NCBI GenBank assembly: GCA_039193195.1
Contig: JBCCWS010000040.1
Location: forward strand, 1 to 53,081
Direction: 5' to 3'
DNA from: Pseudomonadota bacterium
GTDB lineage: Bacteria > Pseudomonadota > Gammaproteobacteria > Steroidobacterales > JBCBZW01
Length of the DNA stretch: 53,081 nucleotides
Below are positions 1-8,106 of this stretch, in pieces. The position numbers and the translations under genes are program-made. The notes under the pieces were generated by a model. It did not search any database. It was not told the DNA's origin and worked only from the letters and a program-made list of their open reading frames with translations. Position 1 is the stretch's first letter; each line of letters begins with the position of its first letter.

Positions 1-81
1 ATGTGTTGCGGACGGACGCCCATGCAGACGCTGGTGGATGGTCGCGGCTTGTGGGAGAGCAAAGTCAGTTCGCTGAACTGA
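1..81 (+). mobile_element. C-terminal fragment of an IS481/IS3-like transposase, cut by the window edge
   Basis: The frame is open from base 1 to a TGA at 79-81 and reads 26 residues containing RTPMQTLVDGRGLW. DDE transposases of the IS481 and IS3 groups commonly end with a motif of the form R-T-P-x-x-T-x-x-D-G shortly before the stop, so this is read as the tail of such a transposase running in from the left. The rest of the gene lies outside the window, so intactness cannot be judged. A short inverted repeat that could mark the end of the element follows at once. Confidence 0.5.
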
Positions 82-125
82 TCTGACAACTGCACGGCCA
101 TCGAGGTCGATAACTGTCAGATCAG
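78..125. repeat. 11-bp perfect inverted repeat, candidate IS end or shared terminator hairpin
   Basis: CTGATCTGACA at 78-88 is the exact reverse complement of TGTCAGATCAG at 115-125, with 26 bases between. It covers the stop codons of both the transposase fragment (79-81) and the convergent HEAT gene (117-119). Read inwards from base 88, TGTCAGATCAG would suit an IS481-type terminal repeat. A bidirectional hairpin is the other reading, but no clear T-run follows it. Confidence 0.4.
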
Positions 126-971
126 GTCGCGACTAGCACAGTTGAGGAGTGCTTGAGCGGTTGCAAAGTCGACAACTGCATCATTTTCCGGCAAAGCAGC
201 CGCGGTAAGTACGGCCTTCACGCGGATGTCTGGGCGGCGATCTGTTTTGCTCGCAAGAGCCACTAGTGCCTTGCCCGATCTGGGATCTCTGTGCTGTCCG
301 AAGTAGTCGACGATCGTCTCCGCCACCTTGCCGTAGACACCCGCACCTAGGGCTGAAAGCAGGATTTCCTTGATTTCGCCAGATGCTGACGCTGACAAAG
401 CACCGTAGAGTTCAGCGTCGCTGAATCCCGAATTCGAGTCAGCTAGGTACTCAGTTCGGTTCGCATAGAGGTCCAATAGAACTTTCTCGGCGCGTTCGTC
501 TCGACCTCCGGCCGCGGAGCGAAGATAAGCCGCTGCTGCTGCCAATCGGACCCGAGGATGCACCTGTGGTTCGACGAGTAGGTTGCCCAGGGGACTCAGT
601 GCCTCTTCGGCGCCGATGTGGCCAACAGCACGCAGGGTCAGGGCCGTGACGTAGCTATCATCATTGGAATCGAAGGAGGCACGACTAGACAGATACTGGA
701 GGAGCGGGCTTGCGGCCTCGCCGGTGCCCAATTCACCGAGTGCGAACACAAATCTGAGGGGAAACTCCTCTCCAGCCGTGAGCCCAAGTCCGATCTGCGG
801 AACGCCCGCAGGCCCAAGGGCAACGAGCCTATCGATGTGTTCACCGTCGTACATCTGAGGCTGATCGATGATCTCTGTGACCCTCGGGTATGCGGGATCG
901 GCCTCGTGTCGTACCAACCACAGCAACGAGAGTCCGCGCATTGCAAGTAGTGCAACATGGGGAATTCTCAT
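117..971 (-). CDS. HEAT-repeat protein
   Basis: A 284-residue protein, mostly alpha-helical by composition, with repeated helix pairs typical of HEAT or PBS-lyase-like repeats. Examples are LRFVFALGELGTGEAASPLL near residue 70, LTLRAVGHIGAEEALSPLGNLL near 110 and a third copy near 140. The first about 20 residues (HVALLAMRGLSLLWLVRHE) could be a short signal or anchor segment. HEAT arrays are protein-binding scaffolds and no catalytic motif is seen. It lies between an IS fragment and a ruined deacetylase gene. The last codons coincide with the inverted repeat at 115-125, so the C-terminus may have been trimmed by an insertion. The partner is unknown. Confidence 0.7.
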   Translation of the reverse strand: MRIPHVALLAMRGLSLLWLVRHEADPAYPRVTEIIDQPQMYDGEHIDRLVALGPAGVPQIGLGLTAGEEFPLRFVFALGELGTGEAASPLLQYLSSRASFDSNDDSYVTALTLRAVGHIGAEEALSPLGNLLVEPQVHPRVRLAAAAAYLRSAAGGRDERAEKVLLDLYANRTEYLADSNSGFSDAELYGALSASASGEIKEILLSALGAGVYGKVAETIVDYFGQHRDPRSGKALVALASKTDRRPDIRVKAVLTAAALPENDAVVDFATAQALLNCASRDLI

Positions 972-976
972 TCAGT

Positions 977-1400
977 TCACACTCGCGATTGCAGCTCTTT
1001 GGAGACCACTGGGAAGTTACCTTCACCGGTGATTCTGTCCTCGATCAAGTCCAGATAGGAATTGATATTGTCCGCCGTCCTCGAGTGTGTATCGTGGAAT
1101 AGGATGACCATATCCCGGCTGCGGCCCTGCACTTGCGAACGAACGCCTGACTCAACGGCTGCGGATATCGAAGCAAAGTTTGAGGGGCATGCGAATCGCC
1201 GCTGTCCACATCTCAAAGTCTGTGGACGAGGGTCTCCCCACGAACTATGGACATGTCCTTCCCGGAGAAGTAGGGAGGTATGGCTAGAAAGGAAATTAGG
1301 CATCACATGACGAGTGCCGTGGAGAAGCCGTTCGTAGAGTGGATGAGGCTGCTGTCGCGGCAACATAGGTGGCGAAAGAACTCGGCACTCACGTTGCTCG
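977..1400 (-). pseudogene. Decayed polysaccharide deacetylase (NodB fold)
   Basis: Three landmarks of NodB-type deacetylases lie in the right order on the minus strand but in different frames. FFR (1372-1380) is next to PP (1367-1372). DVDSGD is at 1195-1212. The C-terminal MVILFHDTHSRTADNINSYL at about 1058-1117 is followed by an apparently natural end at 977. Stops and frame changes separate the pieces, and the N-terminal TFDDGP motif was not found. A working enzyme would remove N-acetyl groups from chitin-like or peptidoglycan sugars; this copy is almost certainly dead. Its left limit is approximate. Confidence 0.6.
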
Positions 1401-1731
1401 GATCTGAAACTGTGTAAACAGGTATAGAATTCGAAGGCTTCGGTGAGGAGAGACGGTGCGCCGTCAGTTCGATGAGTTAGATGGCAGCAACTACGCTGGG
1501 AGGCGGGATCGTGGGAACTGCGTGATCTGTGCAAGCGCGTCACCATCACAACGGGAGTCTGCATGTTGCACGTTGCGCGTGCTGCTGCGACGATGACCCT
1601 TTGGCACGAGAGCCCTGTTCTAGGGAAGCCTTGGGAACGCGATTGTAGACCTACGGGCGGGAGATGGCTTTCGGGTTCAACCAGGATTGAAACGGGTAGG
1701 GCCGCCATCTTCGCAGACGCTGGGCGGTTGA
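1401..1731. other. Intergenic; no gene recognised
   Basis: Open frames on both strands read as low-complexity Arg/Ser/Pro sequence typical of out-of-frame GC-rich DNA. The 5' part of the deacetylase would be expected here, but no TFDDGP-like motif is readable in any frame I checked. The promoter of the ORF starting at 1732 may lie at the right end; no clear -35/-10 pair was found. Confidence 0.4.
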
Positions 1732-2325
1732 ATGACGGATTTCTTCGAGAAGATCGATACGCGGGGGAGTGAGCGGGAGGGTCGCCTCGTGCGACTTGAT
1801 CGACGCGGGAACGCGGTGCACGACACGCTGGATGACTGGTTTGGTTCGTTCGTCGCCAGCATTGTCCTCGCGCCAGGCGCGGCACTGCTACTGTGGCCGT
1901 TGATTGACTCTCTAGCATCCCTGGCACTGGCCTATGCGGGCGGAATGCTATGGGCGGCCGCGGGCTATCGGTCTGTCATGAGTACGTATCGCCTGCAGGT
2001 GTTTTCCGCAAGGGACCACGCGGCGGAGAACCGCGCGCTAGCAATGGCGTGTGCTCAATCGCTTGGTTGGAAGCCGCATCGAAACAACCGCGAGGTGATC
2101 GCGAGCTACACGCCGAGGTCGCGTGGGACTCGCGAACTTGTCACGATGATTCCAAGGCCGGGGAAGTTGCTGTTCAACGTTCGAATAGCGAGCGAGGGAC
2201 GCTATGGCAGAGCGCCATTCCAAGGGAAACGGCTTGGTCGCGCCGAGCAGTTGTTCAGGGGTGTATTCGAAGAACACCTGATGGCCTTCGAAGAGAGCGA
2301 AGCGTGCGATGCGCAGGGATCATGA
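1732..2325 (+). CDS. Hypothetical membrane-anchored protein
   Basis: A 197-residue ORF with a plausible cytoplasmic N-terminus, then a hydrophobic hairpin around residues 39-75 (SFVASIVLAPGAALLLWPLI, then SLASLALAYAGGMLWAAAGY) that predicts two membrane helices. A soluble, basic C-terminal domain of about 115 residues follows. I do not recognise the family. The stop overlaps the ATG of the next small ORF in an ATGA arrangement, so the two are probably translated together. Confidence 0.55.
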   Translation: MTDFFEKIDTRGSEREGRLVRLDRRGNAVHDTLDDWFGSFVASIVLAPGAALLLWPLIDSLASLALAYAGGMLWAAAGYRSVMSTYRLQVFSARDHAAENRALAMACAQSLGWKPHRNNREVIASYTPRSRGTRELVTMIPRPGKLLFNVRIASEGRYGRAPFQGKRLGRAEQLFRGVFEEHLMAFEESEACDAQGS

Positions 2326-2612
2326 GCTCCCCTAATCAGAGGGTTGGGGGCGACGATGGGAAGTGGGCAGAAATTGGGCAGATCGTGCGCCCCTTCGCCG
2401 AGAGAGGGTGTTGTTTCGGGATGGGCCCGTACGGCGTAGAGATGAGGGAGCGGTCAGGCAGTCTTCGATTCAAGCGCCATGGAGAACCGCTAGGTGTGCT
2501 TCTGGACGTGGAGATCCCCTCAGTACGATCCTGTGGGATATGGCGGACAACTTCCGTTTGGCTCCGCACCGCAGGAGCGATCCCGCCGCTGCTGGGTGTG
2601 ACGGGCATCTAG
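2322..2612 (+). CDS. Small hypothetical protein, terminated by a MITE-like insertion
   Basis: This ORF starts at an ATG overlapping the previous stop (ATGA at 2322-2325) and encodes 96 residues, ending LLGVTGI. The composition (KWAEIGQIVRPFAERGC, VLLDVEIPSV) looks like real protein, while the antisense frame is Ser/Pro/Arg-rich. The stop TAG at 2610-2612 is made of the TA target plus the first base of the palindromic element. Without the element the frame would read one more Tyr and then stop, so the protein is nearly unaltered. Function unknown. Confidence 0.4.
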   Translation: MSSPNQRVGGDDGKWAEIGQIVRPFAERGCCFGMGPYGVEMRERSGSLRFKRHGEPLGVLLDVEIPSVRSCGIWRTTSVWLRTAGAIPPLLGVTGI

Positions 2613-2773
2613 TGTGCCGTCCCAGAAGTTCGTTGAAAAATACGCGGATACTTTTCGCCCCCGGGGTACGTTGCTCCTCCTCCCGTGGGGCCTGCCACGC
2701 TCGTCGTCGCGCGGCACCCAGGAACGAAGAGCCCCGTGCGTATTTTTCAACGAACTTCTGGGACAGCACACTA
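2610..2773. repeat. MITE-like palindromic element 1 (160 bp, flanked by TA)
   Basis: Arms of 34 bases at 2612-2645 and 2738-2771 are reverse complements with one mismatch; they begin GTGTGC(C/T)GTCCCAGAAG. A TA dinucleotide lies directly outside each end (2610-2611 and 2772-2773). Terminal inverted repeats plus a duplicated TA fit a non-autonomous element moved by an IS630/Tc1-mariner type transposase. The 92-bp core shows no ORF of its own. The family assignment is inference; the repeat and the TA flanks are seen directly. Confidence 0.6.
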
Positions 2774-2887
2774 CTAGTTATGCTGGATGGGAAAGTTGGC
2801 ACCGCCCTCCCTTCCGGGTTGCTCGAGCGGCCCATGTCCGGCGCGCTCACCCTTGACGTTAGGCAGCACATGAAGGAGGTTAGGGAG

Positions 2888-3386
2888 ATGCCTACCGAGG
2901 CGTTTGCGCTATTAGCAGCTGCAGTGGCCAAGTTGTCGCCAGCTGTACCGGGGCGAGTCTCAACGAGCACCTCGGTGGTAGTGATCACGTATTCGTCGCT
3001 CTCGTTACCGATGTGCAGCTAGCGTCGCACGGGGTGGCATGGTACGCCGAGCAGCGTGCGAATTACTCAGTCGCTAGAGCGTACAAAGGGGACCCGCAGC
3101 TTGTGGGATCACTTGTGGCGAAGTCCAATTACCTGCCGTCGATTCCCTCCGATGCCCCGGAACTGGACGAGGAAGGTCGGAAGAGCGCCGTGAGGCAGGA
3201 GAGCTCCACGCGGACGGGTGTCGGGTACTTCGCCGGCTTTCAGCTAGGCGCTTACTACCTGGTCGGTTGCCAACACAGGGACACGCCCGAGTATGTCCCA
3301 TGCGAGTACTCCGTGCGGCGCTGGTCGAAGCGGCGTACAGCTCGCTTGAGCGCATGTTTGGGCACCCCAGTCGCGGCGTCCCGTAG
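2888..3386 (+). pseudogene. Doubly frameshifted gene, family not recognised
   Basis: An ATG at 2888 sits 8 bases after a strong AAGGAGG (2873-2879). The frame begins MPTEAFALLAAAVAKLSPAV, then coding character moves to another frame near 2950-2965 (SLNEHLGGSDHVFVALVTDV, continuing to GYFAGFQLGAYYLVGCQ). It moves again near 3290-3303 into a frame reading RAALVEAAYSSLERMFGHPS and stopping at 3384-3386. Each piece has normal composition, and the three join into about 165 residues. The breaks may be true mutations or sequence errors. No known domain is visible. Confidence 0.4.
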
Positions 3387-3500
3387 GAACCCTCAGGGCG
3401 GGCCAACGGCGATGTGCGCCGTCATGCAGATGCGACTTCTGGGGGCATCGAGGCTGATCCACTGTGCGCTCTGTAGCAGCAGTGAACTGAACCTATCGAG

Positions 3501-4105
3501 ATGACATCTTCGGCACGTACCAACGAGAGCGTTGCGCGATACGCGATCGAGGCAGTACTCATCGTCTTTAGTGTGCTACTGGCTCTGTTCCTCGACAGCG
3601 TGTTGGAGCAGCGACGGGATGCGCACATGGTCGATGAGCTCATCAGCCATATTGCTGACGAGATGACCAGGAACCTCGCAGTCGTTGACGAATGGTTGCC
3701 CTATCATCGAACGGTGATCGAGGCGATAGATGGGCACTTGGCCTCGGACGAGCTCATGCAGAGCTTGCTGACTGCGGATGGCATCGCCATGGACGGTTGA
3801 TGGAGAGGGGGCTGATACAAGACTTCTACAGCGAGTCGTCTTGGCGGCTGGCTCAGCAAAGCTCTGTGTCGTCGCATATCGACTTCGAAGTTTCCTATGT
3901 GATCTCGCAAGCCTACCTATCACAGACAAATGTCAATGTAACGCTTAGGCGTCTATCGGATTTCTTTTTCTCGCGCGATGCGCAAGATCCAGATCAGCTG
4001 ATTGGTTCGATGCGAATCCTCCGGAGTCTCCTGCAAGAGTTGTCCGGGCAGCAAGCCGTTCTTCAGCACAACTGTCGGGAGGCGCTAGAGTCCGTTGGCG
4101 AGTGA
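3501..4105 (+). pseudogene. Frameshifted single-pass membrane protein
   Basis: The first frame (ATG 3501) encodes a short N-terminus, one membrane helix (YAIEAVLIVFSVLLALFLDS, about residues 13-32) and a helical stretch with EQRRDAHMVDELISHIADEM, then stops at 3798-3800. The natural continuation is in another frame from about 3800: ERGLIQDFYSESSWRLAQQS through QELSGQQAVLQHNCREALES to the TGA at 4103-4105. Joined, it gives roughly 200 residues. Proteins with one helix followed by a coiled region of this style occur widely as uncharacterised envelope proteins. One indel near 3790-3805 explains the break. Confidence 0.55.
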
Positions 4106-4515
4106 ACTCGAGTCCAGGGTAGCGTGCGGGGGTTGAATCGCTGCTGACAGCGCGTTGGACGCCGTGACCCCGGCATCAATCCTCTCAGGGTCTTGCTTTT
4201 CCATGGATACACAGAGTTGTTTCAAGTCTGGACCAGGTGGCGGGCAGCAGAGGTGAATCGGGCGGGACTAAGGGCTCGTGCTGACTTGACGATCCTGCCT
4301 GCGCTGGGTGCGTGTCGGAGCGAGCTTGGTCTATGCCTCTGCGGTCGCGATCCGGGTGCGCTGTGAGCCGGCGCCGAGTAGCGCAGCGTCGAAGCCCGCC
4401 GGGCACAGCTCGGCGAGCTCACCGGGCCAGGGGGTCCGCAGCAAGCTTGCTACTGATCGGTCTCTTGGTGTGCTCGCGCGCAAATCGAGGGCTCAGCGGG
4501 GCAGCAACTGAGCTA
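4106..4515. other. Intergenic; no gene recognised
   Basis: No frame gives a convincing protein. Short open stretches on both strands overlap one another and are rich in Arg, Pro and Ser. No repeat, tRNA or terminator was noticed. It may be further eroded coding DNA like its neighbours. Confidence 0.35.
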
Positions 4516-4954
4516 ATATGATAGGCCATATCGAGAGTTGACAGGGAGCGTGTTCCACTCCAGAACAGGCGGCTTGGGCGAGATCCACGACGTGGGTGAG
4601 TTGCTGCTCATCGATACCGGCTTGGAGGATGTTGGGCTAGAGACGATCCCCTTCGAACCGCTGGCATTCGCGACCTCTCTCGTCACTACTCGATAGGCCG
4701 TAGCGCAGCTCTGGGCGGAAGTCGCGGCGTGGTGGCAGGAACGGACCGACGCGTCGGTGAGGTTGACGCTCCTGTCGGATGCGCTGGGCCTTGTCCGCGA
4801 ACAGGAGCGCGCGCGACTGAGGGGGGCATTTGATGATGGCTGGGCACGTAGCGGCGCATTCGTGGCGCTCGAGCGCGGGAATTCGCAGGCGCAGAGCAAA
4901 GCCGTAGGCCTGGTGCGTGCGAACTCTCTCTTGGGCGGCGGATGGGCACCGTGA
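4516..4954 (+). pseudogene. Possible gene remnant interrupted by an in-frame TAG
   Basis: One plus-strand frame stays open from about 4516 to a TGA at 4952-4954 apart from a single TAG at 4693-4695. It reads sensible protein on both sides: GGLGEIHDVGELLLIDTGLE before the stop and AVAQLWAEVAAWWQERTDAS, then DALGLVREQERARLRGAFDD, after it. No start codon with a ribosome site was found and I do not recognise the family. The opposite strand is Ser/Arg-rich in the matching frame, which favours the plus strand. Treat as tentative. Confidence 0.25.
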
Positions 4955-4976
4955 GGCGGGGAACCATCTCGCGAAC

Positions 4977-5603
4977 ATGGCTCAAATGAGGCAGCCGGCT
5001 GGCGTCGCAGGCTACGGGTCGGCGATCGAAGAGTTTACGACTGCCAGCCAACGACTGCGGTTCGAAGAGGTCTGTTCAGCGTTCTTGCCCTATCTGCCCA
5101 GAGCAGGCGCTGCAGTGCTGGATGCGGGGTCCGGCGTCGGACAGAATGCTGCCTGGCTGTCGAGGATGGGGTACAGGGTGGACGCCGTAGAGCCGTTCGC
5201 ACCGTTCCGGAGAGCTGCGGTCGAGGTCTATGGCCGTCACGGCGTCCGCTGGATCATGGACAGTCTTCCGTACCTCGAGAGTTTGGGCACTGTCGGCGAC
5301 CGCTACTCCTTCATCCTAGTCGAGGGGGTTTGGCACCACCTGGATCCGTCCGAGCGAATTGCAGGGCTAGAGCGTCTTGGTGCGCTGCTGCAGGCGCGTG
5401 GAGTTCTTTGCGTATCCCTGCGCCATGGCCCTCCTGGAGTAGGGACGAGGGTGTTTCCAACGGACGCCGATGAGACGATCGAGGCCTCGAAAGCCTTTGG
5501 ATTCAGGTCCGTCGCCGTCCAAAGGCGAGCGCCGAGTGTCATTCCAGGCAAGACGAATGTGACTTGGTCTCGCGTCACGCTGCAACTCAAGTCCTCGCGC
5601 TAG
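4977..5603 (+). CDS. Class I SAM-dependent methyltransferase
   Basis: Residues 25-60 carry the family's motif I as VLDAGSGVGQNAAWLSRMGY, followed by VDAVEPF as the acidic end of strand beta-2 that binds the ribose of S-adenosylmethionine. ILVEGVWHHL resembles motif IV. The fold fits small-molecule or generic methyltransferases of about 208 residues. The substrate cannot be told. The chosen start is ATG 4977; the frame is open further upstream, but that part (RTLSWAADGHREAG) looks non-native. It is flanked by decayed genes yet appears intact. Confidence 0.75.
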   Translation: MAQMRQPAGVAGYGSAIEEFTTASQRLRFEEVCSAFLPYLPRAGAAVLDAGSGVGQNAAWLSRMGYRVDAVEPFAPFRRAAVEVYGRHGVRWIMDSLPYLESLGTVGDRYSFILVEGVWHHLDPSERIAGLERLGALLQARGVLCVSLRHGPPGVGTRVFPTDADETIEASKAFGFRSVAVQRRAPSVIPGKTNVTWSRVTLQLKSSR

Positions 5604-5874
5604 CGGCCACCACACGGGTCGCACGTCCCCCGGTGTGAACTTGGGGGGTACCGTATCGCATTTGAGGACGCGGATATCGAGTTGGCTAGGCAATTTGACT
5701 GTGGCCCGCCTAGGTCACCATCCGCAGTCCCTTCGCCGATCAATTGGCCGGCTGGTAGAGTGGTGGAACGCCGCTCCCGCATGTACCGTTCTGGAATCGG
5801 GCACCGTAGGCACGCCCCGCGCTGCGCGAACGCGCGGTGGCGAAGGTCCACGCGACAGCGAAACGCCCCTTTCA

Positions 5875-6265
5875 GTGCGCCGCCGTGTACGCCGCTACAC
5901 GAACGATGCTGCGACGAGAGCATTCCTGGAGAGAGAGCGACTGCGCATGGCGCCGGGACAGCGCAAAAAGTCAGGCGCCAAGTACCGCCTAAGCCGGTGG
6001 CGAGAGGAGCAGCTCGCTGCGGGCGCGACCTTGACCTACGGACAGTTGGCGCGCAAGTTACACAGAGCTCTGCCAGATCGAGGGGTCCTTTGCGCAGGCG
6101 AGATCGGGTCGCTACATCAGTTTTCTGTCTGCGTTCATGAAGGACCAGACGGGTGTGTCGAGAGGCGACGCAATCGCTGCCTGGTACGAGCTAAAGCAGA
6201 TGGACGCTGAGAAGACCTACGAGGCGTGGAAACACGCCAAGTCTGGTCGTGACCGAGGTGCCTAA
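5875..6265 (+). pseudogene. Frameshifted small helical protein
   Basis: The first frame reads NDAATRAFLERERLRMAPGQ, then KYRLSRWREEQLAAGATLTY and GQLARKL. It then loses sense, while the next frame gives TELCQIEGSFAQARSGRYIS, then SAFMKDQTGVSRGDAIAAWY and LKQMDAEKTYEAWKHAKSGR to a TAA at 6263-6265. A single extra T in AAGTTACACAG near 6057 would explain the switch. Joined, the protein is about 130 residues, with a GTG at 5875 as a possible start. I cannot name the family. The final stop codon contains the TA at which the second palindromic element is inserted. Confidence 0.5.
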
Positions 6266-6425
6266 TGGGCCGCTTGGTAAGTAAGGTAACGCTCAGTCAG
6301 CGTAGGGGCAGCGTCAGCAAGGCGCGTCGCGCAGCCAATGGCATCGCCATTAGCAAGCGATGCAACGCCGCGATGGCGCCCGTGCTACTCGCTGAGCGTC
6401 ACCTTATTTGCCAAGCGGCCCACTA
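6263..6425. repeat. MITE-like palindromic element 2 (159 bp, flanked by TA)
   Basis: Arms of 31 bases at 6266-6296 and 6392-6422 are reverse complements with three mismatches, beginning TGGGCCGCTTGG. TA dinucleotides lie just outside at 6263-6264 and 6424-6425. The core has a smaller palindrome, AATGGC-ATC-GCCATT, at 6337-6351 and no ORF. Size and TA flanks match element 1, but the arm sequences differ, so it belongs to another family of the same kind. Confidence 0.6.
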
Positions 6426-6475
6426 GACGCCTGGCTATCGTATTTACTAGCTCTTCAACGAGATAGGCTCAAGCG

Positions 6476-6937
6476 ATGGGCATCCATATACGGCCAGCCA
6501 ACGAGAACGACGCGCAAGAGGTCCTGCGCCTGTATGGCGAGTTCACACGCTACCTCCGAGATCTAGATGAAGAGGTTCAAGGCCGTTTGACGGTGGACAG
6601 TTTCATGCGCGATGGATTCCGGCCAGGGGCGGCGTTTGCAACCCTAGTGGCAGACGCTCCGTCGGAAGCACTGGTTGGCTACCTCATTCACACCATCGGA
6701 TACGATGCAGAACAGGCTGAGCGAACCTTGCAGGTGGTCGATCTCTACGTAGCCAGTAGCCGTCGCAAGCGAGGCATCGGGTCGCAGTTGATGAGCGCGG
6801 CGGGCGAGGTGGCGAGTGCACTCGGCGCTGCGCGAGCGTACTGGACGGTAGCGCGCAGCAATGCGCAAGCGCAAGGGTTTTTCCGGCGCTTCGGTGCCGA
6901 CGCTGTCGACGTAACGTATATGGTGTGGGAGTCCTAG
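6476..6937 (+). CDS. GNAT-family N-acetyltransferase
   Basis: A 153-residue protein beginning MGIHIRPANENDAQEVLRLY, the usual first strand and helix of the GNAT fold. The acetyl-CoA pyrophosphate loop is RRKRGIGSQLM around residues 97-107, after strand beta-4 (LQVVDLYVASS). AYWTVARSNAQAQGFFRRFG is the typical helix and strand beta-5 at the C-terminus. Such enzymes acetylate amines of small molecules or proteins; the acceptor is not predictable here. The gene stands alone, about 50 bases after the palindromic element, which might carry its promoter. Confidence 0.85.
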   Translation: MGIHIRPANENDAQEVLRLYGEFTRYLRDLDEEVQGRLTVDSFMRDGFRPGAAFATLVADAPSEALVGYLIHTIGYDAEQAERTLQVVDLYVASSRRKRGIGSQLMSAAGEVASALGAARAYWTVARSNAQAQGFFRRFGADAVDVTYMVWES

Positions 6938-7132
6938 TGCGTTGAGGCGGGCAATACCACCGAGACTGTCGATGACCCAGCCGCTTGGACGAGGGGCTCC
7001 TAGCGGCGCAGAGGAGCGGCAGATCCGCCTATGTTTGTGCTGGGATTCGCTGACCAAGTGCCTTCTGGTAGCCGCGAGCTGGCAGCCGGTCGGTGTAGTG
7101 CGAAGGTGCCTGGCGTGCGGTGTCGATATGTG

Positions 7133-7927
7133 ATGGCGGGAGAGCTGCTGAGCAAGGTCGTTGCGCTGGCGCTCACCGGCCTTGGCGTGTTCGCGGTCGG
7201 CTTTCTGGCAATGCAGAGGCATGTGCTGTTCCCTGCTCCGCAGTGGGGCGGTCCCACGCTTCTTGGGTTGGGGGTGGAGGAGATTGCCGTCGATATCGGC
7301 GGGGCCTTCCTCGCCCTCCCTGAGCGCGGTCCGCTACCAGCGCCCCTAATCGTCTACGCCCACGGAAACGCCGAGCTTGCGATATGGTCGTTGGAGAGGC
7401 TTGCAGCGTATCGTGCACTCGGCTTTGCCGTGCTGCTGCTCGAGTATCCCGGCTACGGCGGCACGGCGGGTTCGCCGAGCTCGGCGTCGATAGAGGCGTC
7501 GGCGCTACAAGCGTTTGATGCTGTGATAACGCGGCAGGACATCAGCGAGGGTCGCGTGATCGCCTACGGCCGCTCCATCGGCACTGGAATCGCGTCTGTT
7601 CTGGCCCGCGAGCGGCGCGTTGCGGCACTCGTTTTAGAGGCTCCATTCCTCTCCCTGAGACGGCTCGTCTCCTCCAAGGGGTTTCCGGGCTTCTTGCTGC
7701 TGGATCGCTTTGACAACGCCGCGATCGTTAGTACGTTGGGCATTCCGGTGCTGATCTACCACGGCACTGAGGACGCCGTCATTCCCCATGCGCATGGGCA
7801 GAGGCTGGCGGACATGGCTCGCCACGGCCACCTGATCTCGCCTCGGTGTGGTCACAATGACTGTCCCAGCCCCGTCACGCAGGTGATGGCGTTTCTTAGT
7901 CGCAATGGGCTCGCATCCGAGTTGTGA
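7133..7927 (+). CDS. Membrane-anchored alpha/beta hydrolase
   Basis: The start is ATG 7133, giving 264 residues that open with a hydrophobic anchor (VVALALTGLGVFAVGFLAMQ). IVYAHGNAELAIWSLE is the oxyanion-hole strand, with HGN. The nucleophile elbow is YGRSIGTGIAS (Ser in GRSIG), the acid is Asp in YHGTEDAVIP and the base is His in RCGHNDCP. This layout resembles the BEM46/ABHD13-like serine hydrolases. The active site probably faces the periplasm. Substrate unknown. No operon partner; the next ORF begins about 180 bases on. Confidence 0.8.
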   Translation: MAGELLSKVVALALTGLGVFAVGFLAMQRHVLFPAPQWGGPTLLGLGVEEIAVDIGGAFLALPERGPLPAPLIVYAHGNAELAIWSLERLAAYRALGFAVLLLEYPGYGGTAGSPSSASIEASALQAFDAVITRQDISEGRVIAYGRSIGTGIASVLARERRVAALVLEAPFLSLRRLVSSKGFPGFLLLDRFDNAAIVSTLGIPVLIYHGTEDAVIPHAHGQRLADMARHGHLISPRCGHNDCPSPVTQVMAFLSRNGLASEL

Positions 7928-8106
7928 TCAGGGCCAGCGGGTGAGCGCCAGGAGGTCTACGTTGCCCGCGAAAGCGTCGAATTGCGACGGGCATGGAATG
8001 GTCTTCGGTTTGGGCGCAGCGGATCGTGGCATTCTGTTGGGAGAGTTAACCCAGCGACGCTCGCGCGGACGTTGTATCGCATGTGGATCGGACACGCGGA
8101 GGCTTG

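Noticed and set aside
977-1927. Single 316-residue minus-strand ORF
   Set aside because: Only its last 50 codons look like protein; the rest is Arg/Ser/Pro/His-rich and overlaps the plus-strand gene at 1732. Better read as the end of a broken deacetylase.
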